From NCBI RefSeq assembly GCF_016938855.1, contig NZ_JAFHAP010000013.1, forward strand, positions 1 to 64,000: DNA of 64,000 bases, in the 5' to 3' direction. How positions within the stretch are numbered: the first letter of the stretch is position 1; each line of letters begins with the position of its first letter. Position numbers and translations under genes: made by a program. This document shows positions 56,643-64,000 of the stretch, piece by piece. The notes beneath the pieces are model-generated. The model searched no databases and was not told where the DNA came from. It saw only the letters and a program-made list of their open reading frames with translations. Source of the DNA: Polycladomyces zharkentensis. Its GTDB lineage: Bacteria > Bacillota > Bacilli > Thermoactinomycetales > JIR-001.

Positions 56643-57581
56643 ATGGCTTTGATACGCAAACTGGGGCTTCTGTTGATGGCTGCGGGTGCTTTGCTGGTGG
56701 TCTGGAGCGGGTATCAGTGGTGGGCGGAAAGCCGTACAGCCGTGTACGACTCAAAAACGGCGCTGGCGTATACCCCACGGACCCATCCCAATGATCCCGC
56801 GCTGTCCAGGGGGATCCCACCCTATCCTGCTCCACCGACGGGAGCCACGCTCGGTCAGTTGGTCATCCCTCGCATCGGTGCCATTTTGCCCATCGTGGAA
56901 GGGACCGATGAGGACCAGTTGGCCAAAGGAGTGGGACACCTTCGTGGCAGCGCCCTTCCGGGCGTCACCGGCAATGCGATACTGTCCGGGCATCGGGATA
57001 CGGTTTTCCGCCGGATGGGTGAAGTGAAAAAAGGCGATTTGCTGGTGGTGAGAACCGAAGCGGGCACCTTTACCTACCGGGTGCAAAAGATGTGGGTGAC
57101 CAAGCCCACAGACCGGTCGGTTCTCGCTCCCAGACCGACGCCGATACTGACATTGACCACCTGCTATCCTTTCGGTTATATCGGAAGCGCACCGGATCGC
57201 TACATCGTAGAAGCAGTTTTGATTCGGATCGATTCGAAAAAAAAAATAAAGCGGGAACCCATCTTCCCACTTGTCAAACCCGGGCCTTTGGGCCCGTTAT
57301 TTTGTGAAATTGCCCGCGACGGGATTCTCTCTCTTTCCTTTCTCCCAGAAAGCGGAATCCTGACCAAATGCATTCCCGGTTTGCTTCACCTGCCCCTGCA
57401 AGGAAGCAGGTCATGGCCGCTTCGCCAAAAGGAAGTCGCCCGCGATTTCATTTTTGCGCTTTCCGGGTTTCGCTCGCCGGGAGTTCACTTGCACCCTCAA
57501 AGATTTATCCGGACACTCCCTGGCAGAGAGAGCCGAAAACAAGTGCAAAATGCGAGAACATACGGGTTGATCGACTTTTAA
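56643..57581 (+). CDS. srtD: Class D sortase with a frameshift-derived tail
   Basis: The first 201 residues are a complete class D sortase: N-terminal membrane helix (8-22), then catalytic H117 (LSGHRDT), C174 (LTTCYPFGY) and R186 (APDRYIV). It links proteins with LPxTA-like signals to the wall and follows its likely substrate directly. The fold should end near DSKKK at 57250, but a run of ten A shifts the frame past a TAA, adding about 110 residues translated from a terminator hairpin and a family 1 repeat. With nine A the protein stops at once, so the tail is probably an artefact or slippage product. Confidence 0.85.
   Translation: MALIRKLGLLLMAAGALLVVWSGYQWWAESRTAVYDSKTALAYTPRTHPNDPALSRGIPPYPAPPTGATLGQLVIPRIGAILPIVEGTDEDQLAKGVGHLRGSALPGVTGNAILSGHRDTVFRRMGEVKKGDLLVVRTEAGTFTYRVQKMWVTKPTDRSVLAPRPTPILTLTTCYPFGYIGSAPDRYIVEAVLIRIDSKKKIKREPIFPLVKPGPLGPLFCEIARDGILSLSFLPESGILTKCIPGLLHLPLQGSRSWPLRQKEVARDFIFALSGFRSPGVHLHPQRFIRTLPGRESRKQVQNARTYGLIDF
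57277..57304 (+). terminator. Terminator after the sortase core
   Basis: CCCGGGCCTTTGGGCCCG followed by TTATTTTG is a stem with a T-rich end. Its place soon after 57250 fits a sortase that ends at the A10 tract. Confidence 0.65.
57355..57535 (+). repeat. Family 1 repeat, diverged copy
   Basis: CATTCCCGGTTTGCTTCACC, AAGGAAGCAGGTCATGGCCG, AGTCGCCCGCGATTTCAT and TCGCTCGCCGGGAG match successive parts of the other copies with many changes; the ends are lost. A family 3 repeat follows at 57600-57660. Confidence 0.55.
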
Positions 57582-57677
57582 GATAAACGCTAAAAACGGT
57601 GGCCGTTCTCACGAGCGACCCTTGTGCTTGCCGAAAGAGAAGCGATAGGGAAAACGGTGTCCCCGAACGAAAATTGC

Positions 57678-58445
57678 CTACACTTCACAATAATATACAG
57701 GCTCATCATACAGGCGCAGAGAGTCCGACCACAGACGGCAAAGTTTTTCCCATTCGTCCGTCATCACTGGTTGGGTCAACAAGTGTAACGGAATGCGAAG
57801 GTTTAATAACCTGCCGCTGACAACAAAACGAGTGACACCTGCCGGCATCACATTTCCGCTCAAAACGATTTGTTCCAACTCTTCCAGCCTGCAAACGGGG
57901 TAGCGGAGAATCACCTTCCCTTCGTCCGGCAGCTGTCCGCACCCTTGCGGCAAGCGCTGAACGGCACAGTCCCGGCTGTAGGCATCCACCACCTCATGCC
58001 ATAGATGGAGACGGGATAAATCATGATTGCCCTCTTCCACCGGCAACAGGAAAAACCGCCGTCCATCCTGCTCCACCACTTCGGCCACGGGATTCACCTC
58101 TTCCACCCGTTCCTCCCAACGCAGCCGAGGATGATGCCGCAAACGGTCCAACCATGCCCCGACCGGCACCATGTGCTCCCAAGATTCCAACATCACCTCG
58201 TCCTTGGTCACCACTTGCAACGGAATCCGGAGACACCCCAGTTTTTTCAGCGCACACGTGCGATGTGCCCCGTCGATGATCAGATACCGACCGTTCCGCA
58301 TCCGGATACCGAGCGGCGGATGTCGCAAAACCCCCTCCCGCTTGATCCCTTCACAGATACGGTGCAGGCGGGAAGGCTCATGAGCCTCATGCAGGCAGAT
58401 TTGGTCCGCGTCAATCAACTGGAGTGTGGACAACAGATCGGTCAT
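57678..58445 (-). CDS. sbnI: SbnI-like ParB/Srx-fold serine kinase
   Basis: A 255-residue protein whose N-terminal 100 residues form a ParB/sulfiredoxin-like fold with the phosphate loop IIDGAHRTCALK. In Staphylococcus aureus SbnI (254 residues) makes O-phospho-L-serine for the diaminopropionate step of staphyloferrin B and also acts as a heme-sensing regulator. The gene order supports this identity. ATG 58445 follows GGAGGTG by 9 nt; the start lies 35 bp inside the decarboxylase gene. Confidence 0.82.
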   Translation of the reverse strand: MTDLLSTLQLIDADQICLHEAHEPSRLHRICEGIKREGVLRHPPLGIRMRNGRYLIIDGAHRTCALKKLGCLRIPLQVVTKDEVMLESWEHMVPVGAWLDRLRHHPRLRWEERVEEVNPVAEVVEQDGRRFFLLPVEEGNHDLSRLHLWHEVVDAYSRDCAVQRLPQGCGQLPDEGKVILRYPVCRLEELEQIVLSGNVMPAGVTRFVVSGRLLNLRIPLHLLTQPVMTDEWEKLCRLWSDSLRLYDEPVYYCEV

Positions 58446-59670
58446 GGGTGGAATCACCTCCGTCTGCCGCTTCTTTCTCCTTCTCTCCCAGATAGATGTG
58501 CCGCGGGTGCGGATGACTGAGAAAATCATGGTGGGAAATCGCCCATCCATAGGCGCCCGCATGGGAAAAGAGAATCACATCTCCGATTCGCACGCGCGAA
58601 ACATACACATCCCTCGCCAACACATCCTTCGGTGTGCACAACTGTCCGACGACCGTAATGTGTGCATCGGTCAGCTCTTTTCTCGGAAACGGATAATCCC
58701 ACCGCTCAACGGGGAGAACGCGAAACGGGTGGCTGTGTTGCCAGGAAACGGGCAAACGGAATTGATGCGTCCCGCCACGGACAACGACAAAATGCTTCCC
58801 ATGATTTTTTTTGATATCCAACACTTCCACCGCATAAAAGCCGCAAGCGGCGGTCAAAAACCGGCCGCACTCGAAAAGGACGGTGACACCGGGCGGACAC
58901 TTGGTTGCCAACATGGAATCCAACCGTCCAACAAACAGATCCCAGTCAAATTGTTTATCCAGCTCGGTATAATTGATCCCGATGCCGCCGCCCGCATTCA
59001 GCCAGGAGATGTTCAAACCGAACATTTCGGCCCATTCCTTCACCCGATCACAATAATATTCGACCAACCGGACATGCTGTTCCGCATCCAGATTGTTGGA
59101 AATCGAATGCAGGTGAAATCCCTCCACCCTGACGGACGGCAATTGCCGGGCCAACCGGATCACATCGGGGATTTCCGTTTCCTCGATGCCGAATTGCGTC
59201 GGGCGTCCCGCCATCGCCAACGTGGCCTGGGGCAACGGTCCCTTCAGATTGACACGCAACAGAATCGATACCGTGATATTCCGTTTGGCGGCAATGGCGG
59301 CCACCCTTCGCAGTTCATGTTCACTCTCGACGTGGATGAGTTGAACGCGATGATCGATCGCCCCTTCAATTTCCTCATCCGTTTTTCCCGGACCTCCGAA
59401 AATGATCGGGATATCGGGTGTAACCCCTCTGACCTTTCGGATCTCACCGATCGAGGCGACTTCAAACCCGTCAACGATCGGTGCCAATGCACGCAATATC
59501 GGCTCTTCCGAATTGGCCTTGATCGCGTAAAACAATCGACAAGACTTGGGGAGCGTTTGCACACACCGACGCACATGCTCCCGCAAATCATCCAGATCGT
59601 AAATGAAAGCGGGAAGTGATCCGCTCCCGTTTTCCCTCTCTGACAAAATGTATTTCTCCACTCGATTCAT
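58411..59670 (-). CDS. sbnH: SbnH-like PLP decarboxylase
   Basis: A 419-residue fold III PLP decarboxylase (ornithine/diaminopimelate decarboxylase-like). The PLP lysine is in LFYAIKANSE (about residue 50), the glycine loop in NAGGGIGINY and the catalytic cysteine in GQLCTPKDVLA. SbnH decarboxylates citryl-diaminopropionate in staphyloferrin B synthesis. It overlaps the SbnG-like gene by 4 bp and the SbnI-like gene by 35 bp. Confidence 0.9.
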   Translation of the reverse strand: MNRVEKYILSERENGSGSLPAFIYDLDDLREHVRRCVQTLPKSCRLFYAIKANSEEPILRALAPIVDGFEVASIGEIRKVRGVTPDIPIIFGGPGKTDEEIEGAIDHRVQLIHVESEHELRRVAAIAAKRNITVSILLRVNLKGPLPQATLAMAGRPTQFGIEETEIPDVIRLARQLPSVRVEGFHLHSISNNLDAEQHVRLVEYYCDRVKEWAEMFGLNISWLNAGGGIGINYTELDKQFDWDLFVGRLDSMLATKCPPGVTVLFECGRFLTAACGFYAVEVLDIKKNHGKHFVVVRGGTHQFRLPVSWQHSHPFRVLPVERWDYPFPRKELTDAHITVVGQLCTPKDVLARDVYVSRVRIGDVILFSHAGAYGWAISHHDFLSHPHPRHIYLGEKEKEAADGGDSTHDRSVVHTPVD

Positions 59671-60467
59671 CGGTGGTTCCCTTCCTTGATAAAATCTTCG
59701 GCTTTCATTCGATATCGGTTCAGATGGGCAGACATCGCCCGGAACGACACGCCTCTCTCATCTCCCAATACAAATGCCCGAATTCCTTGCTGATACAAGC
59801 CGGGGAAGTCCTCTTCCGCCCGCGGGATGGCACAGTAGGGCACCCCCCGCCGACTGGCGCTTTCCTGTACCCGTTTCAGCGCTTCCTTCACGATCGGGGA
59901 ACGGGTTTGCCAAGGGATTCCGTATGACTGGGAAAGATCGGCGGCTCCTTCCAGAACCATATCGATTCCGGGCACGGACAAAATTTCGTCGATCCGTTCC
60001 ACCCCTTCCCGGTCCTCGATCATGACAACCACCATGATCTCTTCATTGGCGACCCGGATATAGGCGGGCAGATCCATTTTGGCGAAACCGGCTGGGCGGC
60101 CGCTGTTCAGACTCCGATTCCCCTCCGGATAATAGCGACTCGCCCGTACGGCCGCTTCCGCTTCCTCCTTTGACCGGACATGGGGCACCACGACTCCCTG
60201 CGCACCCGCATCCAACGCGCGCAGGATGGGACCGGGCGAACAATCGGGGACCCGTACCAAGGGGGTCAAATCGACCGCTTCGGCGGCACGGATCATATTT
60301 TCCAACGTCTCCGGATTGATGGACACATGCTCCGAGTCGATAATGACAAAATCAAATCCCGCACAACCGATCATCTCCACCATCAATGGCGCGGGAATGG
60401 AGGAAAACAATCCGTAGACCGTTTTGCCCTCCTGTAATTTGCGTTTCACAGCGTTGTTTCTGAGCAT
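59667..60467 (-). CDS. sbnG: SbnG-like citrate synthase of the HpcH/HpaI aldolase family
   Basis: A 266-residue class II HpcH/HpaI aldolase-fold protein: FDFVIIDSEHVSINPE, then GAQGVVVPHVRSKEEAE with the metal-site region, and VVVMIEDREGVERIDEIL. In S. aureus SbnG makes citrate from oxaloacetate and acetyl-CoA for the siderophore, independent of the TCA cycle. The neighbours favour this over a sugar-acid aldolase. A family 1 repeat separates it from the upstream synthetase gene, so it may need its own promoter. Confidence 0.88.
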   Translation of the reverse strand: MLRNNAVKRKLQEGKTVYGLFSSIPAPLMVEMIGCAGFDFVIIDSEHVSINPETLENMIRAAEAVDLTPLVRVPDCSPGPILRALDAGAQGVVVPHVRSKEEAEAAVRASRYYPEGNRSLNSGRPAGFAKMDLPAYIRVANEEIMVVVMIEDREGVERIDEILSVPGIDMVLEGAADLSQSYGIPWQTRSPIVKEALKRVQESASRRGVPYCAIPRAEEDFPGLYQQGIRAFVLGDERGVSFRAMSAHLNRYRMKAEDFIKEGNHR

Positions 60468-60564
60468 TTCGTTCCCCCTTCATTCACTGAAGCTCCCTTT
60501 GTGACACCGGGGCGAGACTGCGGACAAAACGCTTGAACCACTCATGATTCCGGGTTGTCAACAA

Positions 60565-60768
60565 CCTGGCCTGAACATTTCCCGACTCGCTCCGCCTGCG
60601 CCCTGCAAGGAAGCAGATCAATGGCCGCTACGTCCCGAAGCAGGAAGCGGGCAAATTGCGCTCCACTCGCGATTTTATGCCAGTGCTTTCCGGGTCCTCG
60701 CTCGACCGTGCTCGGGTCTTTGCTCACCGGGAACATTTTTCCCTGACGGAATGACCAGACACCATCCT
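60565..60768 (+). repeat. Family 1 repeat inside the siderophore cluster
   Basis: The copy runs from ACCTGGCCTGAACATTTCCC to GAATGACCAGACACCATCC and lacks one side of the core stem. It lies between the second synthetase gene and the SbnG-like gene, a place where sbnF and sbnG would be expected to be close. The 60468-60823 gap holds no other feature. Confidence 0.65.
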
Positions 60769-60823
60769 GGCTGTTGCTGCGGAGCGGCGGGAAATTCGGA
60801 GCGGCGGACACATGATACGGGTC

Positions 60824-62632
60824 TCAACCGGTCACCATCACAGTGTGCAACGGATTTTCCACCTGATGAATCCGCAATTCCGTATCGGGATACAAACGTC
60901 TTTTGGTCAATTGCTCCACACCGATCGTCGGTACAAACAGGTCAAACAAACGGAAACGCTCCCACAACGCCGGAAACTGTCGTTGATAGGTTTCAATCAC
61001 TTGTCTGGTGAGTGACCAGAACCGGCTTTCTTCATACCCGTAATGATCCGCCAGAAACATCGCCAGTTCTCCGAGATTGATGAAGAAAAACGCATCCAGC
61101 ACAAAATCTCGCACCAATTGGATATCGTCCGTTTCGATAAACGAGTTGCGGTTGACGCGGGCATGATATTCCGGTGTCGCCAACAGATCGGGACATTTTC
61201 CGGGATCAGCGAGATGATTTTTGGAAAACCGAATCCCGTCGTGGAAATCTTTGAGCGCCAACCGGCTCGGCCATCCCTGCCGATGAATGAGTACCATGTT
61301 TTGCGCATGGGATTCCAATGCCACCCCGTGTGCGTACAGCAGATGGATGATGGGAAGCACACTGGTCTCCAACAACTGCTTCAACCATGGTTCCACACCA
61401 TATTCCCGCACCCAGGGATCGATCAACGGTCGGTTCTCCAGATCCACCACGCTAAGCGCATTGAAAGGAACCGCCTCTTCGCCCTCATTCAGATAGGAAT
61501 GCAGACTTTCCCGCCAGATGCAGCCCAGCACACCGTAAGTGGCGGATTGAACCAAATCGGACAATGCGGGCGGATCATACGAGATCCCCATCACCTCTCC
61601 CAACAGCACGACCCGTTTTTGGTCCTTCAGGTAGGGGTCGCCGGCCACCAATCCTTTCAGCCAGTCGGTGACGGCCGGTGCATTTACCACCGTATGCGGT
61701 GCCAATACACGTCCGGTGGAAGTATTGACGATGCTCATGGACAGCTTGAGATAGGCTTTTTCAGGTGACGAGAAATTGGCCAACGTTCGAATCGACTGCT
61801 GCGGGCGATACACATCCTCGGACATGCCCAGCAGAATCAGACGTTTGTCCCGCAATTCCCGATGAAACGAAGAGACGATCCGGTTTTGCCACTGCCACGG
61901 ATGAACCGGTACCCAAAGATAATCGTCAGGATTCATCCCCTCGCTCCGCACCTTTTCCGCAAACCTTTCCACCTGTTCACGGCCCAGCTCCACCGAGAGA
62001 AATGCATCGTAATCGAGACTCCGGGAAACAGCCCAACGGGTTTCCTCCCGGCGTACCGCCAGCCACAACGGACGAATGTCCGGTTGAAACTCGGGACCGT
62101 ATCGATAATGGTCGACATAATCAAATCCGATCCGCGACTTGTAACTGGGATGATAGGGATGGCCGTCCATCACTTTTCCTTCCAGATCGTCATAACCGCT
62201 TCCCTCAAAGGATTGCCGTTGTTGAAAGCGATGGTATTGCGCCAGTGTATCTTTGATCAGGGTCTGTTCCAATTCTTCGATGAAATGGACCAACCGGCTT
62301 TCATCGGCTCTGATCGCTTCACGGGTCTCCAGCAAAAATTGCGCCAGTGACTCGGCTTCCGCCGTCACATCCCCGACGGAGCGCATCACCGGTCGGTCGG
62401 TGAGACGTATGCGACCAAACGTGAACCTTTTGCGTCCCGAGCACGTATAGGTCACCCGGTTTCCCGTTTCATCCCGGCCTTCGATGGAATAGATTGTCTC
62501 TTCCCCATAGTTTTCTGTCTGATAGCGGACAATTCCCTCATAAATCAATGACTCGATCAATTGACGGAAAATGCGCCGCCGCACGGATACCAATTGTTCC
62601 GACTGCAACGCCTTCACGACCGTTTTCTCCAT
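60824..62632 (-). CDS. sbnF: NIS siderophore synthetase (IucA/IucC family, SbnF-like)
   Basis: A 602-residue NRPS-independent siderophore synthetase that uses ATP to join a carboxylate (citrate-derived) to an amine. Family blocks: DGHPYHPSYKSRIGFD (ATP-binding), WVPVHPWQWQN and SMSIVNTSTGRVLAPHTVVN, then the C-terminal FhuF-like domain with HAQNMVLI and LKDFHDG. ATG 62632 overlaps the stop of the preceding synthetase gene by one base (TGATG) and has GAGGTGG upstream. Position and order point to SbnF. Confidence 0.93.
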   Translation of the reverse strand: MEKTVVKALQSEQLVSVRRRIFRQLIESLIYEGIVRYQTENYGEETIYSIEGRDETGNRVTYTCSGRKRFTFGRIRLTDRPVMRSVGDVTAEAESLAQFLLETREAIRADESRLVHFIEELEQTLIKDTLAQYHRFQQRQSFEGSGYDDLEGKVMDGHPYHPSYKSRIGFDYVDHYRYGPEFQPDIRPLWLAVRREETRWAVSRSLDYDAFLSVELGREQVERFAEKVRSEGMNPDDYLWVPVHPWQWQNRIVSSFHRELRDKRLILLGMSEDVYRPQQSIRTLANFSSPEKAYLKLSMSIVNTSTGRVLAPHTVVNAPAVTDWLKGLVAGDPYLKDQKRVVLLGEVMGISYDPPALSDLVQSATYGVLGCIWRESLHSYLNEGEEAVPFNALSVVDLENRPLIDPWVREYGVEPWLKQLLETSVLPIIHLLYAHGVALESHAQNMVLIHRQGWPSRLALKDFHDGIRFSKNHLADPGKCPDLLATPEYHARVNRNSFIETDDIQLVRDFVLDAFFFINLGELAMFLADHYGYEESRFWSLTRQVIETYQRQFPALWERFRLFDLFVPTIGVEQLTKRRLYPDTELRIHQVENPLHTVMVTG

Positions 62633-64000
62633 CAGTTCCACCTCACACTGGCCAACGGGTTGGGGATGTCCACATAGAGCGGTGTTTCCCCCCGCTTTTG
62701 GAAACAACTGATCCAATTCGCCTTGGCCGGCAAGCTTTTTCCTTCCAGCAAATCCATCAGATAGGACTTTCGTTCCGATGATGCGAACAAACCGGAATCC
62801 CGCAGAACCTCACCAACTGTTCGCCACAGCGAAACTTCGTCCAATTGGCCATGGTAAGCCAACGTATGAATCAGATGACCCAGATGATTGACGAACACAT
62901 AGTATTTCAGCCGGTGCCATGCTTCATGGTCCGAATAGAGCGCCGGACTGTTCTCCGCCACATCGGTCAACAGGTTTTTCCCCACACGCTCCCGGCTGAT
63001 ACTGACGCCTTCCAAATCCCGCACGTAAAAATGGACGGGCCAACCGTCTTGGATGGTGACCATCGCATTTTGCACATGCGCCTCCATACTGACCCCGTGT
63101 TCCAAAAACAGCCACAATATCGGCACCAATGAGATTTCAAGATATCGTTTCAACCATTTTTGCACATGAGAGAGTTCCGGCAATGCCTGTTCCGTCTTTG
63201 CCGACAAACGCACCGCTTCCCAGATGGGAGCTTCAGCTGCCGAAGGAGGTTGTTCCAAAAGAGCCGCCACCACGGTCGGAGCCGCCTGGGTTCGTTTTTC
63301 ACCGGAGTGGAACATGGGATTCTCCCGAAAGATAACTGCAAAACTTTCAGCCAGTCGCTTCCTCATCTCCGGCATCGCTTCTTTCAATGAAAGTGTGCGG
63401 TATCCATCCTCCAGCAACACGGTAAAACCGGCATACGGAATCTGTCCGTTCAAACGGGCGAGAACCCTGCCGGCATCGACAGTCCGCTGCACTTGCTCCG
63501 GCGGATTGACCCGGACGAAGTTGGTGATGCGCACATTGAGCGGTAATTTAAAAATGAAGACGTGGTCGGGGTCCCAGACAGTCCGCACGGAAGACGTCGG
63601 ATATACCCGGTTTCCCAATTCACCCAAGTCGACCAATTGTCCTGACCGAATCAGCTGTTGCACCGTCGGCCATTGCTTGACATGTTGCGCCTGCCAAGGG
63701 TGAACGGGCAACAATTTGAAGTGCTGACGCTCCGGCCCCAACTTCCGTTTCGCCGCTTTCAAAACCGGATCGGGAAACAACGTTTCATCCGCATATCGCA
63801 AAAACACTTCCTCCACCAGTTCCGGGTCCGCAGCGAAGTAGTGCAGGGTGAAAGAAGCTCCCATCTCCGGTGCATAACGGGACAAATCATCCGGTTCAAA
63901 ACCCTCCGCGCTTTTGGGGGTGGGGTGAAACGGATGTCCGTAGACCAATGATTGTTCCGCCGCCAACATCCGGTCTTCTCCGGTGAAATCCCATAATGAA
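62632..64000 (-). CDS. sbnE: NIS siderophore synthetase (IucA/IucC family, SbnE-like), partial
   Basis: The frame stays open to the window end (the residues before 63969 read SLWDFTGEDR), so the N-terminus is missing. The visible 455 residues have the same blocks: YGHPFHPTPKSAEGF, LLPVHPWQAQHVK, SVRTVWDPDHVFIFKLPLNV, and near the end EAHVQNAMVTIQDGWP. It is a second synthetase of the same pathway and is coupled to the next gene by TGATG. SbnE is the best match by position; the sequence alone fits any of the three Sbn synthetases. Confidence 0.9.
   Translation of the reverse strand, partial: SLWDFTGEDRMLAAEQSLVYGHPFHPTPKSAEGFEPDDLSRYAPEMGASFTLHYFAADPELVEEVFLRYADETLFPDPVLKAAKRKLGPERQHFKLLPVHPWQAQHVKQWPTVQQLIRSGQLVDLGELGNRVYPTSSVRTVWDPDHVFIFKLPLNVRITNFVRVNPPEQVQRTVDAGRVLARLNGQIPYAGFTVLLEDGYRTLSLKEAMPEMRKRLAESFAVIFRENPMFHSGEKRTQAAPTVVAALLEQPPSAAEAPIWEAVRLSAKTEQALPELSHVQKWLKRYLEISLVPILWLFLEHGVSMEAHVQNAMVTIQDGWPVHFYVRDLEGVSISRERVGKNLLTDVAENSPALYSDHEAWHRLKYYVFVNHLGHLIHTLAYHGQLDEVSLWRTVGEVLRDSGLFASSERKSYLMDLLEGKSLPAKANWISCFQKRGETPLYVDIPNPLASVRWN

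Noticed and set aside
58426-59619. 397-residue plus-strand frame opposite the SbnH-like gene
   Set aside because: Antisense shadow; the minus-strand decarboxylase has all catalytic motifs.

Overview
The window looks like a chromosome segment of a moderately GC-rich, Gram-positive, endospore-forming Bacillales, most plausibly a member of the Thermoactinomycetaceae. The grounds are Firmicutes-type gene sets (sufC-D-S-U-B, a sigI/rsgI locus, an AbrB-family regulator, a class D sortase with an LPxTG-like substrate, a CvfC-like protein), strong AAGGAGG-type ribosome binding sites, and a phenylalanine dehydrogenase that reads very much like the Thermoactinomyces intermedius enzyme. This is inference; no rRNA or tRNA gene is present to confirm it.

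Layout. 1-0.25 kb: tail of a TnpB-type gene and its right-end/omegaRNA-like sequence, then a hairpin terminator. 0.27-5.8 kb: suf operon (minus strand) behind a sigmaA-type promoter overlapped by Fur-like repeats. 5.9-9.4 kb: DJ-1/PfpI protein, a CxxC mini-protein, an amino acid permease. 9.6-13.5 kb: a lipoprotein and a tripartite tricarboxylate transporter (tctC-tctB-tctA). 13.7-19.9 kb: PaiB-like protein, acetyltransferase pseudogene, Mpo1-like protein, sigma54 activator divergent from an aldehyde dehydrogenase and DUF779 gene with a recognisable -24/-12 promoter. 19.9-24.5 kb: modBA, an ECF sigma/anti-sigma pair, a second acetyltransferase pseudogene. 24.5-32.3 kb: oligoendopeptidase, AhpD-like protein, quinone reductase, DUF1802 protein, a mini-operon of two tiny genes, EamA transporter, TlpA-like thioredoxin, an orphan SMI1/KNR4 protein. 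32.4-38.9 kb: pyridoxal/HMP kinase, CPC-type metal ATPase, undecaprenyl-diphosphatase, VOC and MBL proteins, an AT-rich APH-like kinase. 39.2-45.5 kb: a coherent catabolic run: two crotonases (PaaF- and PaaG-like), phenylalanine/leucine dehydrogenase and a 2-oxoacid dehydrogenase E1alpha/E1beta/E2, which together could take phenylalanine to phenylacetyl-CoA and beyond. 45.7-48.3 kb: AbrB-like regulator and a SigI domain fused in frame to an RsgI anti-sigma domain through a run of eight G. 48.5-57.6 kb: acyl-CoA synthetase, esterase, HAD phosphatase, CvfC-like HEAT protein, then a pseudokinase-TPR membrane protein, a sortase substrate and a sortase. 57.7-64 kb: five genes in the order of sbnE-F-G-H-I of the staphyloferrin B cluster, cut by the window end.

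Three interspersed repeat families fill most intergenic gaps. Family 1 (about ten copies, 70-250 bp) looks like a MITE with imperfect GTGTCTGGT...ACCAGACAC ends. Family 2 (four larger copies plus two solo right ends) looks like IS200/IS605 elements that have lost tnpB but keep a left-end hairpin, a promoter-like stretch and an omegaRNA-like right end, and that sit almost exactly at the 3' ends of genes. Family 3 has two short copies. Several stop codons are supplied by repeat ends. The most unusual items are the sigma/anti-sigma fusion at a homopolymer, the TnpB-less omegaRNA-like elements, and the A10 tract that gives the sortase a tail made of repeat DNA.
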